Source of the DNA: DAOUCP01 sp034432155
GTDB taxonomy: Bacteria > Chloroflexota > Anaerolineae > Epilineales > Epilineaceae
Direction: 5' to 3'
Length of the DNA: 64,000 nucleotides
NCBI GenBank assembly: GCA_034432155.1
Contig: DAOUCP010000123.1
Span: forward strand, 1-64,000
The notes beneath the pieces are model-generated. The model did not search any database and had not been told where the DNA came from. It saw only the letters and a list, made by a program, of their open reading frames with translations. The translations under genes were made by a program, and so were the position numbers. Numbering within the stretch: the first letter of the stretch is position 1; the number at the start of each line of letters is the position of its first letter. Of the stretch, positions 49,484 through 57,955 are shown piece by piece.

Positions 49484-50067
49484 CTGGTGGCGACCTGCTC
49501 GATGGTCTCGCGGAAGTGGGAGCCGGGCCACGCATCGCGGTGTTCGGCTCCGGCGCGCCGATGCGTCCCGATCACCCGGCCTACGAGGAAGCCTTTCGAT
49601 TGGGCCGCTTGCTGGCGGCGGCCGGCTGCATTGTGCTGACCGGCGGCTACGACGGAACCATGGCAGCGGTGAGTCGAGGCGCCTGGTCGGTCGGTGGCCG
49701 CATCCTTGGCATCACCATGAGTCTTTTCGTGGAACCCCCGAACCCGTGGCTGAGCCGCGAGGTGCGGGTGGATCGGTTCGCCGAGCGGCTGGCGGTGCTC
49801 TGTGACCATGCCGATGGCTACGTCGTGCTGCCAGGCGGCGTCGGCACGCTCAACGAGCTCGGCTATGCCTGGAGCATCCTGTTGACCGGCGCCGTTCCTC
49901 GGCGGCCGCTGGTGCTAGTCGGCCCATCGTGGCGACGGCTGGTTTCCTGCTTTCGCGCCGAGGGCTTTCCTCTGCAGCCGGAGATCGAGCAGTTCACCGA
50001 ATTCGTTGCTACGCCCGAGGAAGCGGTGGCGGCTTTGCGCCAGCACCTGGTCGGGCAACGGCGCTAG
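49474..50067 (+). CDS. LOG-family (lysine-decarboxylase-like) protein
   Basis: A 197-residue protein of the LOG/TIGR00725 type. It has the Rossmann-like pattern RIAVFGSGAP, GCIVLTGGYDGTMAAVSRGA, and the family signature LPGGVGTLNELGYAWSIL (PGGxGTxxE) that forms the active site with the preceding Arg. LOG proteins remove ribose-phosphate from nucleoside monophosphates; bacterial members often have unclear substrates. The GTG start overlaps the subtilase stop by 10 bases, and no independent ribosome site is obvious, so translation is probably coupled. Confidence 0.85.
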   Translation: MSLTGGDLLDGLAEVGAGPRIAVFGSGAPMRPDHPAYEEAFRLGRLLAAAGCIVLTGGYDGTMAAVSRGAWSVGGRILGITMSLFVEPPNPWLSREVRVDRFAERLAVLCDHADGYVVLPGGVGTLNELGYAWSILLTGAVPRRPLVLVGPSWRRLVSCFRAEGFPLQPEIEQFTEFVATPEEAVAALRQHLVGQRR

Positions 50068-50070
50068 TCC

Positions 50071-50305
50071 GCGTCTGAAGCACGCCCTCACAACTGTGGT
50101 CATCCGCGTCTGACGCACGCCGTCGCAACTGCGGTGCGGCGCCTCTCACCGACGCCGGCGCAACTGCGGTGCGGCGCGTCTGACCGACGCCGTCGTAACT
50201 GCGCTCAGCCGCCTCCGACCCGCGCCGGCGCAACTGCGCTCATCCGCGTCTGAACCATGCCGTTGCAACTCGGCTCATGTGCGTCTGAACCACGCCGTCG
50301 CCGCC
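50071..50305. repeat. Exact 35-bp intergenic tandem repeat (7 copies)
   Basis: Units begin at 50071, 50106, 50141, 50176, 50211, 50246 and 50281, an exact 35-base period. The consensus is roughly GCGTCTGACCGACGCCGTCG followed by CAACTGCGGTGCGGC. Each copy carries CGCAACTGCG, a short palindrome, and the last is truncated. Copies differ at several positions, so the array is old but the spacing has not slipped. It fills the gap between convergent genes and is not coding (35 is not a multiple of three). Confidence 0.9.
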
Positions 50306-50381
50306 GCGCCATCACCGAGGCCGCCGGCCCCATGGCAATGGGCTGCCTTCCGACCATCCTCACTTGGCCGCGACACGCCGC

Positions 50382-51650
50382 CTAGGGCACTTTGGCCATC
50401 GCCTTCAGGGCAGCGAAGGCCGGCCGCGGTGTCCCATCGGGGTTGGTGATGCACCACCAATACTGCTCGTTCTGTTCGGTCCAGTCGGGATCACAGATGT
50501 AGATGGCGGTCATGAGGCCAATCCACGGCTGCCAATGGTCGCGGGCATAGGCGTACGCGCGTACCAGGTATTCGGCCTTCTGGGCCTCGCTGACGGCGTG
50601 CCAGGCGTACTCGGGGTGCACCGGATCGCTGGTCCAGCCCATCTCCAGGACGGCCACCCGGCGATCGCCGTCGCCATAGCGCTCCTGGATGGCTCGCAGA
50701 TCCTCGACGCGGCGGAAGGTGAAAAACCGCTCGCCGCCGTAGCGAGCCTTGTCGGCGGCTGCCTCTTCCGGACTCAGCTCGGGCGGTGCGGCGTAGCCAG
50801 CGGCATGGACGCCCAGGACGTCAAAGTAGCCATCGGGCGAGCCGTTCATGGCGCGGTAGAGGGCATCCAGGTACTCGTCGTCCGGCATGGCCTGGGGCGG
50901 GCGCGTTCCGGTTGGTGACAGGCCAGCGGAGATCACAAGGGCGCGGGGGTCGGCTGCCTTGATAGCCTGATAGGCGACCCGCAGCATCTCCGCGTAGCCG
51001 GCGGGGTCCGGTGCCTGATCACACCACTCCCGAGCCAGGTTCGGCTCGTTCCACACCTGGTAGGCCTCGATCTTGCCCCGGTAGCGCGTCGCCAGCGCCG
51101 TCAGGAAGTCGCCGAAGTCAGCCAGGTTCTGGGGTGGGCCTTGCAGCGTACAGCCGGAGCGCGCCCACGCTGGCTGGTGGTCGACGCGGACAAGGAGCGA
51201 CAAGCCACCGTATCGCTCCATGGTGTCCACAATGTGGTCGGTGTGCGACCAGTCGAACTGACCCTTCTTGAGCTCGATGTCTCGCCAGCCGAAGCCTTGC
51301 TTGATCCACCGGAAGCCCATGTCCTTGACCACCAGCATGTCCCGTTCGGCCAACTCGGGCCGCCACCACAGGAAGGCTTGCACTGCGTAGTCGGGAGAGG
51401 TCATGACCACCGGCCCGCTCTGGGCCGGCGACGGACGTGCCGCCAGAAGCGCTTCACTGGTGACCGCCAGGGCGCCACGAACGATCGGGGTGGGTGGCGC
51501 CGGTGACTCCGCTGCTGGCTCACGACTCGGACTGGCCGCGGGCTCGGTACCAGGCTGGCTGCGGCAGGCAGCGGCCGTCAGCGCCAGGCTGACCGCCACG
51601 GCGAGGGGCCAGGCATCGGCTGCCCAGTACCGGTTGATGGCACGCGTCAT
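50382..51650 (-). CDS. Exported family-39-like glycoside hydrolase
   Basis: A 422-residue protein with a signal peptide and a possible lipid-attachment Cys29 (LTAAAC, a weak lipobox). After a Pro/Ser linker there is a TIM barrel of the clan A type: FLWWRPELAERDMLVVKDMG, FRWIKQGFGWRDIE, YQVWNEPNLA with the acid/base Glu202, and VAVLEMGWTS with the nucleophile Glu336. NEP and a later Glu at this spacing fit GH39 and related families (beta-xylosidase or iduronidase-like). Substrate is unknown. It faces the LOG gene across the 35-bp array. Confidence 0.85.
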   Translation of the reverse strand: MTRAINRYWAADAWPLAVAVSLALTAAACRSQPGTEPAASPSREPAAESPAPPTPIVRGALAVTSEALLAARPSPAQSGPVVMTSPDYAVQAFLWWRPELAERDMLVVKDMGFRWIKQGFGWRDIELKKGQFDWSHTDHIVDTMERYGGLSLLVRVDHQPAWARSGCTLQGPPQNLADFGDFLTALATRYRGKIEAYQVWNEPNLAREWCDQAPDPAGYAEMLRVAYQAIKAADPRALVISAGLSPTGTRPPQAMPDDEYLDALYRAMNGSPDGYFDVLGVHAAGYAAPPELSPEEAAADKARYGGERFFTFRRVEDLRAIQERYGDGDRRVAVLEMGWTSDPVHPEYAWHAVSEAQKAEYLVRAYAYARDHWQPWIGLMTAIYICDPDWTEQNEQYWWCITNPDGTPRPAFAALKAMAKVP

Positions 51651-52014
51651 TGCAGGACCTCCATAGGCGGGGAGGAGGAGGCGACGGCCGACGGGCCGAC
51701 GCGGCCGACCATTCTAGCGTCGGGAAGTATGGGCAACGAATTCGGCCGGAAGGAGGCAGCCGCCCGCGACCCTTCGGCCCAAACGCGGCCGCCGGCGCGG
51801 AAGCTCTCCGCTCGGCCGACGATTGGCGAATGGCAGGCGATGCCCGGGGCGCCCGTCAGTGGCTCGCCAGCCGGCAGCCCGCCGCTGGGCCGGCCATCGG
51901 CGAGCGGCGAATCGGACACCGTGGCGGGGCGCCAGTCCGCAGCCGAGAGGCCGGTAGCCTAGCGCTCGGGCGACGATCGGCGAGCGGCGACTCGGACACC
52001 GCGCCCCACCCTCA
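51651..52014. other. Intergenic region with direct repeats
   Basis: About 360 bases between two minus-strand genes. It carries the 26-bp direct repeat at 51896 and 51976 and several partial GGCGA-rich echoes. No coding frame is convincing. The promoter of the glycosidase gene should be near 51660-51750, but no clear boxes are seen. Confidence 0.45.
51896..52001. repeat. 26-bp direct repeat pair
   Basis: ATCGGCGAGCGGCGAATCGG at 51896 and ATCGGCGAGCGGCGACTCGG at 51976 (26 bases each, one mismatch, both ending ACACCG) are 80 bases apart. A weaker third copy lies near 51821. Confidence 0.7.
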
Positions 52015-53271
52015 TCAACCGCCGCCATCGACCCGGTACCAGGTCTCGCGCAAGGGGTCCGGCAGGAACGGGGAACCGCCCGGCACCTCGGGGCGAACGC
52101 CGACCACGAAGCGCCGCCGTCGGGCGGCATACTCGGCTGCCAGGTTCAGAGCTGGCCAGTAGCGTCGGGCATCGCTGGCCACGATCGTTTGCAGCTCGGT
52201 CCCGAGGGCCGCGTCGACGCGCTGGTGCCCCGGTGGGCCGTGCACGTTGCCGCCTTCCGGCCGCAAGGGGGCACGGTCCGAGATGGCGACGATGTCCAAG
52301 GGATGGTTCCAGGTGGGCGCCGTGGCCAGAAGGCCGCGAGTCTCATGCGATAGCACGGTGTACTCGGCAGGTTCATAGACGGCGTTCAACGATCCACTGG
52401 TGAACGACTCCAGGCTCTTGACGAGAGACGCAAGCTCTCGGACGCGCTCGGCATCGGCGATGGCAGGCAGCGGATCGACGAGCCAACGCGGGAAGCCGGT
52501 GAGGCTGACCCGACGGAAGTCCCGCGGCGCGCTGCCGAAGCGGACGTACACGTGCACCGCAAAGCCGAGCTGATCGGGGTGCTCGTAACGTTCCTCGAGG
52601 GTGAAGAAGCGCAGATCGTAGGTCAGGGTACGCAACCATTCCTGGATCTGATCCTCCTCCACGCGGCCCTCAAAGAGGCTGTGCTCCCAATCGAACAGTC
52701 GGTGACCGGCGATCAGGCGACCATCGCCATACAGGCTGAGGAAAGGCGTGCCGTTCATCTCCTCCCACGCCGCCCCCGGCTGGCCAGTGTCCGACCAGCC
52801 GATCTGCAGGATGATGGTGGCCGGATCGGTGGGGTGGGCGACTACGCCGCCCGGTCTAGTCGGAGTCGGCGATGGGCCAGGGGTGATGGAGGCAGTCGGT
52901 GTGCGGCTGGGCGGCCGTGTCGGGCTGGGTCCGGGCGTGTGGCTGGGGCTGGGCGTGAAGCTGGGAAGCGCCCGCACCGGCGGGAAGGGCAACCCCATGT
53001 CGCGCAGCAGGGCTGGAAGGAAGCGGTCGGAGTAGGTAGGCGTGGGCCGCACTTGGGCCGGCGAGCCCAGCGGCTGCCGTGTCACGGCGGCGTGCACCGT
53101 GCCTCGGGAGGGAGGGACACAGAGGCGCACCTGGCTCTGCGCTTCGGCCGGGACGACGGGCGAATGCGCGACGCCGATGGCGATCAGGATGACGGCACAG
53201 CCAACAGCGAGCGCGACCGCGGCCGCAAAGCTGTGCGGTCGCGAGTCGCTGCGGATGGATGGCCCTTGCAT
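52015..53271 (-). CDS. Exported protein of unknown function
   Basis: A 418-residue protein. The Met at 53271 precedes a hydrophobic signal (VALAVGCAVILIAIGVAHSP, about residues 19-38). A Pro/Thr/Ser linker (residues ~95-135, SPSHTPGPSPTRPP type) leads to a domain of about 280 residues with ATIILQIGWSDTGQPGAAW, YDLRFFTLEERYEHPDQLGF, VHVYVRFGS and LRPEGGNVHGPPGHQRVDAA. I do not recognise the family. An upstream stretch on the same frame is not conserved-looking, so the later start is preferred. It could be an exported domain similar to those read as beta-sandwich in other Chloroflexota proteins; that is only a guess. Confidence 0.6.
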   Translation of the reverse strand: MQGPSIRSDSRPHSFAAAVALAVGCAVILIAIGVAHSPVVPAEAQSQVRLCVPPSRGTVHAAVTRQPLGSPAQVRPTPTYSDRFLPALLRDMGLPFPPVRALPSFTPSPSHTPGPSPTRPPSRTPTASITPGPSPTPTRPGGVVAHPTDPATIILQIGWSDTGQPGAAWEEMNGTPFLSLYGDGRLIAGHRLFDWEHSLFEGRVEEDQIQEWLRTLTYDLRFFTLEERYEHPDQLGFAVHVYVRFGSAPRDFRRVSLTGFPRWLVDPLPAIADAERVRELASLVKSLESFTSGSLNAVYEPAEYTVLSHETRGLLATAPTWNHPLDIVAISDRAPLRPEGGNVHGPPGHQRVDAALGTELQTIVASDARRYWPALNLAAEYAARRRRFVVGVRPEVPGGSPFLPDPLRETWYRVDGGG

Positions 53272-53379
53272 GATGACGAGCTTGTGGCACCTGGAACACA
53301 AAGAGAGCGCCGGACATCGGGCACGCTGCGGCGTGGAGCGCCGGCTCCTCGCTCTGGAGACACGAACACTCTGGCGCCC

Positions 53380-53444
53380 AGCGCCTGCCCCTCGCTCTGG
53401 CAACCGGCTACCTGCAGCGCCGAGCGCTTGCCCCTCGCTCTGGC
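53380..53444 (-). repeat. 22-bp direct repeat pair upstream of the exported protein
   Basis: AGCGCCTGCCCCTCGCTCTG at 53380 and AGCGCTTGCCCCTCGCTCTG at 53423 (22 bases each, one mismatch) lie 43 bases apart, in the upstream region of the minus-strand gene that starts at 53271. A third partial CTCGCTCTGG is at 53349. Confidence 0.65.
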
Positions 53445-53533
53445 GATGGGCCGCGCCGCGGCCCACATCGGCCATGGCCAACGGATCGACTTAGTATAGC
53501 CTGCCCGCCGGCAGGACGTGGCACGCCGGCGCC

Positions 53534-55120
53534 CTAGTCCCGCGGCTGCGCGGCGGCGACTTCCCGCAGTGCCGCCGCCGTGCTCGGCACATAGCCCAGA
53601 ATCGAGGCCGCGTCCCTCGGCGTCTGGCGCGGCAGCAACCGACCGTACACTCTGCCGTCGCGGCGGCGTTCCAGGATGAGCTCGACAGCCTCCAGCAGGC
53701 CGCAGTGGTGGGCGCCGCGCACCCCGGCGAGAATCTCCTGGTAGGCGCCGACGCCTTGGATCACGACGAAGGGAGCGGGCTCGCCCACCGGAAGCAGAAC
53801 CGCCGCCTCCGGTCCGAAAGCCTTCGGTGGATAGCGACCGTCATTGTCACAGGTCAGGTCGCCGAAGATGACCGGTGAAGCGGGTCCATCGGCGCCCTGG
53901 ACGGCGAGGAAGCGAAACGGCCGGCCGAGAATCAGCATGTCAGGGATGGCCGCCATCAGGCCCACGTCAGCAATGGCCCACGGTGGTTGCCCCGGGGGCC
54001 CCGGCTTGCGTTGCACCACCTTGAAGACGTGGAAGCCGGCCTCGGCAGCGACCAGGCTTCCGAGCTCGAAGGTCACCTCGGGTGGCGGGACGGCGAACTC
54101 GTTAGCCACAGTCATCAGGCCGGAAAGGAGCTCCTTCACCAACCGCCGATGAGGGTACGGCTCGCCCAGCGGCGGCACCCCGCCGCCGATGTTGAGCTCT
54201 CGCAGGCTTGGGTGGGCGCGGCGCTGCTCGGCCCAGACACGTGCTGCCAAGAGCAGGCTCGTGACGTACACCTCGACGGGCAGTCCTTCGGCCGAGCCCA
54301 CCATGCCGTGCAGCGTGGTGAGAGTGAGATGCTCGACGCGGCCGATCTCGGCCGCCAACCTGGCCAGCTCGTGGCGGTCCACGCCAAACCGGCTGGGCAA
54401 CGCGTCCAGTTCGGCCATGGTGCTTGCCGGGCCACACTTCAGACGCAGACCGACATCCATTTGCGGCTGACCCGCTTGGGCGAAGTACGGCAGCTCGTCA
54501 CGGTCCAGGATTGGCTGCATCGACCAGCCATGGCGGGCGAGATAGACGATGCGCTCGGCGTAAGCGTGGGGTCGCAAGGGACCGTCTAGGTCGTTCGCAG
54601 GCAGCACCACGCTCGCGTCGGTGGCATGGGCTGCCGCCTGGCCGTTGCCGGCCGGCTCTGGCCAGGCATAGGTTTCGGGTGGCAGCGTGAAGCCGTTGCA
54701 CACCACGCGGAAGTGGGCGGGCAACAGGCCTTGGGCGGCGAACCATTCCACATGGCGTAGGTCCTGCGCCGAGCTGCACTCTGCCCCCCAGCCGGACCGG
54801 TAGGCGGCGTGTGTAACTTCGCTGGCCATGTTGGCCTTGGCGGCGTACAGGTAGCCCAGACGCCCCGGATAGCGCAGTTCCTCGGCCACCGACCGTGTCA
54901 GCTCCATCCATTCGCGACACCGGCGCTCGACCAGGGTGGTGTCGACGATCTCCAGCGGTGCACCGTGGCGGCGCACAGCGTCGATGACACGCAGCTCGTT
55001 GATCCAGAGCTGGCCCTCCTCATCGTAGTGCAGGTAGTCCCAGATGCGGCTGTCGGCCCACAGCGCGGCGACATGATCGCGGTAGCGCAGCATCCCCTCG
55101 GCAGAAGCCCCGTCAGCCAT
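53534..55120 (-). CDS. SpeA-like arginine/ornithine decarboxylase family protein
   Basis: A 528-residue fold-type III PLP enzyme. Lys95 in GYLYAAKANMASEV is the expected Schiff-base lysine. LNIGGGVPPLG (310-320) is the phosphate loop, and FELGSLVAAEAG (351-362) corresponds to the E-P-G-R region. CDND in DLTCDNDGRY (424-427) matches the Cys-Asp of the active-site dimer half. The match is to biosynthetic arginine decarboxylase, whose usual length is about 630 residues, but diaminopimelate decarboxylase or carboxynorspermidine decarboxylase cannot be excluded. An AAAGGAC site precedes ATG. It stands alone on the minus strand. Confidence 0.75.
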   Translation of the reverse strand: MADGASAEGMLRYRDHVAALWADSRIWDYLHYDEEGQLWINELRVIDAVRRHGAPLEIVDTTLVERRCREWMELTRSVAEELRYPGRLGYLYAAKANMASEVTHAAYRSGWGAECSSAQDLRHVEWFAAQGLLPAHFRVVCNGFTLPPETYAWPEPAGNGQAAAHATDASVVLPANDLDGPLRPHAYAERIVYLARHGWSMQPILDRDELPYFAQAGQPQMDVGLRLKCGPASTMAELDALPSRFGVDRHELARLAAEIGRVEHLTLTTLHGMVGSAEGLPVEVYVTSLLLAARVWAEQRRAHPSLRELNIGGGVPPLGEPYPHRRLVKELLSGLMTVANEFAVPPPEVTFELGSLVAAEAGFHVFKVVQRKPGPPGQPPWAIADVGLMAAIPDMLILGRPFRFLAVQGADGPASPVIFGDLTCDNDGRYPPKAFGPEAAVLLPVGEPAPFVVIQGVGAYQEILAGVRGAHHCGLLEAVELILERRRDGRVYGRLLPRQTPRDAASILGYVPSTAAALREVAAAQPRD

Positions 55121-55370
55121 TGGCCCGTCCTTTCGGCGTTCGGCCGATTATAGAGCCGCAGACGCCGTCCTTGACCCGGCGCACGGGCGGCCCTACACTC
55201 CGGAGCCGCTGGCTCTGTCGCCGAGGGGCGGCGGCGTCCGGAACCTTGGCCCGCCGCTAGGGCTAACGTGGGCCAGGTCGCCCTTGGCCCGGAGCCATAC
55301 CAACGAAGGCGAAGACCCAACTCGACCGCCCGCCAGGGCGTGCGGCGGGTGAACGTTCAGGAGGACGACC

Positions 55371-56189
55371 ATGAATTTCTTTCAGCGCATCAAGGATTTC
55401 TTTCGCATGATCCTAGGCGCGTTTCTAGAGAGCGCTGAGGACTCTGTGCCTCTCGAGAGGCGTCTGGCGTACGATCGTCTCAAGCGGGCCGAGAACCTGC
55501 GCAAGCAGATGAAGAATGCCGAGGACGTCGGCGCCGCTGCTGAGTTGATGGTCCAGCAGCTGGCCGAGGCGCGCATCGTGGCGGCCAACCTTCGCCAGGA
55601 GGCCAAAGCCCATCTGCAGGCGGCAGCCAGCGCGGCCGCCCGCGGCGACGCCACCACACAAGGCCAAGAAGAGAGTCGCGCCTCAGCTCTGGCCGAGGAG
55701 CTGGCGTCGGCCGAGGAAGATGTCCGTGCCTTGGAGCAGTTGGTGCAGGAGTCCCTTGCCGACAAGCAGTCGGCCATCGATATGGTCCTGGAACAAGCGC
55801 GCGAGCTGGAGAAGCTGGCTCGGGGCGACGCACGCCTCGTGGCTCGGGCGCGGATGAGCGAGATGCGCCGACAGCAACTCGAGCTGCGCGAGCAAATGAT
55901 GGAACTCGTCCCTGGCGATCAGAGCAACGTCCGAGCACGCATCCGCGAGCGGGTCGTGCAGGACGAAGCGCGCTACCGCGCCCGCAAGGACGTTGTCGAC
56001 GCCATGTGGAAGCAGAAGGCCGGTGCCGCCCGGGCGCGCGCCGGTGCGACGACGGCTGCCGGGGCAGCCGTGCTGGAGCAGCTGAAGCAAGAGGTTGGCT
56101 ACGCTCCAGCGGCGGCCGAGCAAGCCGCGACGGACGCGTCCTCCCAAGCAGCTGCGGCCGAGCAGGGCGCTGCCGAAGGCGGGGGTTGA
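55371..56189 (+). CDS. PspA/IM30-family envelope stress protein
   Basis: A 272-residue, mostly coiled-coil protein. The start MNFFQRIKDFFRMILGAFL is an amphipathic helix that binds membranes. Then helices such as LAYDRLKRAENLRKQMKNA and ALAEELASAEEDVRALEQLV follow in heptad pattern to residue 210. The end is an Ala/Gln-rich tail. PspA/Vipp1 proteins assemble on damaged membranes and hold proton leakage. The N-terminus and size fit the PspA family, although the Ala-rich tail is not typical. An AGGAGGACG site precedes ATG. It is followed after 57 bases by the SBP-OmpA gene. Confidence 0.8.
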   Translation: MNFFQRIKDFFRMILGAFLESAEDSVPLERRLAYDRLKRAENLRKQMKNAEDVGAAAELMVQQLAEARIVAANLRQEAKAHLQAAASAAARGDATTQGQEESRASALAEELASAEEDVRALEQLVQESLADKQSAIDMVLEQARELEKLARGDARLVARARMSEMRRQQLELREQMMELVPGDQSNVRARIRERVVQDEARYRARKDVVDAMWKQKAGAARARAGATTAAGAAVLEQLKQEVGYAPAAAEQAATDASSQAAAAEQGAAEGGG

Positions 56190-56246
56190 TGGGGCCGGCC
56201 GGGGACTTGGCGGCGGCCTGGGCTTAACGCCACAACGAGGTGAACC

Positions 56247-57932
56247 ATGAGGGTACGCTGGGGGCGCGTGTTTGGCCTGTTCTTGGTGCTGGCCATCCTT
56301 GGTGTGGTGGCCTTGTGCCTGGTCAGCCACTGGATCGAACGCAGCGGCATCTTGGAAGGGCCGCTTATGGGCACCGGAACGGAGCGACGAGCCACGGAAG
56401 TCGACTGGCAGCCCACGCAGGTCGAGCCGGGTCGCCCGACGACCATTCCCGAAGCTGGTCTGCGCGCGGGGGAGGCACCGCCCGGCAGTCCGACCTTCCG
56501 GGTGCTCACCCTGGCCTACACACCGTACCTAGCGACCCTGGCCCTCATGGATGCGCGCGGGTTCATGGAGCGGCGCGGCTACGACTTGCAGCTGGTGGAT
56601 GTCTATGGGGCGGATGTCAGCCTCGATGAGGAGCAACAGTGCCAGGCCGTCACATCTGGCGAATACGAGGCGCTAGCGACGACGCTGGATGCCACCCGCA
56701 AGTGCGGGACCGGCGTGGCGATCGGCATCCCCGTCGGCCAGAGCGCTGGCAACGATGCCATCATCGTCAAGGCCGGCGTGCAGACCTGGAACGACGTGTT
56801 TGAACGTGCCGTGGCCTTCACCGGCTACAGCGTGTCGGAGTACATGGCCTGTTTCGCCAGCCACACCGCCAACCAGCCGATGAAGCTGGCGCTGCGTTAC
56901 GATGACGCTGCCGCCGCGGTCGATGCCTGGCTCAACAGCGGGGCGGAGCAGGACATCCAGTCCGTGGTGGCCTGGCAGCCGGAGGTGGACCGGGCGCTGG
57001 CCGAGATGCCGGGCAGTCGGATTATCCTCTCCTCGGAAGACGTGCGCATTCTGTGGGACGTCATCGAGTTCTCGCAGCTCCGGATGGAGGAGGACGAAGC
57101 GGCCTTTCAGGCCTTCACGTACGCATACTACGAGGCGCTTCTCGATCTGTCACGCGATCCGCGCGGCGCGTTCGAAGCCATCCAGAATTGGGCGGCCAAT
57201 AACCCCGAACGACAGGCTCTCGTGACCACCGACAGCGCTTCGGACTTCGTGGCCGACCTGGAGAACGAAGCGTTCGCCACCCTGCGCGACGCGGCCATCC
57301 TGATGCAGGAGAGGCAGACCATCCGCAATCGACTCGAGGAGGCGGGCTTCTACTGGAGTTACTGCGGCGTCAGCGTGCCGGCAGTCGAGGATCTCACCAC
57401 GCTCCTCGCGCCTCAATTCGTGCTGGCCGCGCGCTCCGAGAGCACCCTTCTCGGTGGCCCGGAGGAGCGGCCCAGCTCCAAGGTCTTCCAAGTCACCGAC
57501 TTCACCGACGCCAGCGCCGTGACCGACGAGCAGATCAAGGAAGCGCGTGTTCTCTTCCAGGCCGGGGTGGAGATCGAATTCCTGCCCAATCGCGCGGACT
57601 TCCGCGACCCCGAAGCTGCGGCCGAAGTGCTCGCCAATGCCGTTCGCTTCCTGCGGACCTGCCAGGACTGTGTGCTGGAGATCCAAGGCGGCGCTGCCTA
57701 CCCCGGTCAGCGCGTCTGTCCTGGTTGCCGAACGGAAGACTCCGATGCCCTGGCGGTGCAGCGCGGCCTCAAGGTCTACGATGAGCTGCGGCTGCGCTTC
57801 GATGTCCCCGAGGGACAGCTGCGCTTCGTGGATCAGCCGCGCCCGCCGCAGTTCCCCGGTTCCAATGCCGAGGAGGAGCTGAGCCAGGATCGGCGAACGT
57901 TCCTGACCGGCTACCAGCTGGCCGGGCGCTAG
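56247..57932 (+). CDS. Substrate-binding protein fused to an OmpA-like domain
   Basis: A 561-residue protein with a membrane anchor (VFGLFLVLAILGVVALCLVS, residues 8-27). Residues 90-400 resemble a periplasmic binding protein of the nitrate/sulfonate/NMT1 type: FRVLTLAYTPYLATLALMDA, GYDLQLVDVYGADV and VAFTGYSVSEYMACFASH. Residues 430-545 are OmpA-like: VEIEFLPNRADFRDPEAA, LEIQGGAAYPGQ and LAVQRGLKVYDELRLRFDVP, the peptidoglycan-binding fold. Such fusion tethers a ligand sensor to the wall. It follows PspA on the same strand, and the two are likely an envelope-stress unit. The ligand is unknown. Confidence 0.75.
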   Translation: MRVRWGRVFGLFLVLAILGVVALCLVSHWIERSGILEGPLMGTGTERRATEVDWQPTQVEPGRPTTIPEAGLRAGEAPPGSPTFRVLTLAYTPYLATLALMDARGFMERRGYDLQLVDVYGADVSLDEEQQCQAVTSGEYEALATTLDATRKCGTGVAIGIPVGQSAGNDAIIVKAGVQTWNDVFERAVAFTGYSVSEYMACFASHTANQPMKLALRYDDAAAAVDAWLNSGAEQDIQSVVAWQPEVDRALAEMPGSRIILSSEDVRILWDVIEFSQLRMEEDEAAFQAFTYAYYEALLDLSRDPRGAFEAIQNWAANNPERQALVTTDSASDFVADLENEAFATLRDAAILMQERQTIRNRLEEAGFYWSYCGVSVPAVEDLTTLLAPQFVLAARSESTLLGGPEERPSSKVFQVTDFTDASAVTDEQIKEARVLFQAGVEIEFLPNRADFRDPEAAAEVLANAVRFLRTCQDCVLEIQGGAAYPGQRVCPGCRTEDSDALAVQRGLKVYDELRLRFDVPEGQLRFVDQPRPPQFPGSNAEEELSQDRRTFLTGYQLAGR

Positions 57933-57955
57933 GGGCAGACCGCGGCGTGGCGGGG

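Noticed and set aside
47204..49531. 775-codon open frame on the minus strand
   Set aside because: It lies opposite the subtilase, which has all catalytic residues; no domain is visible in the mirror frame.
50071..50305. Possible CRISPR array
   Set aside because: The units are contiguous with no unique spacers and no cas genes are nearby.
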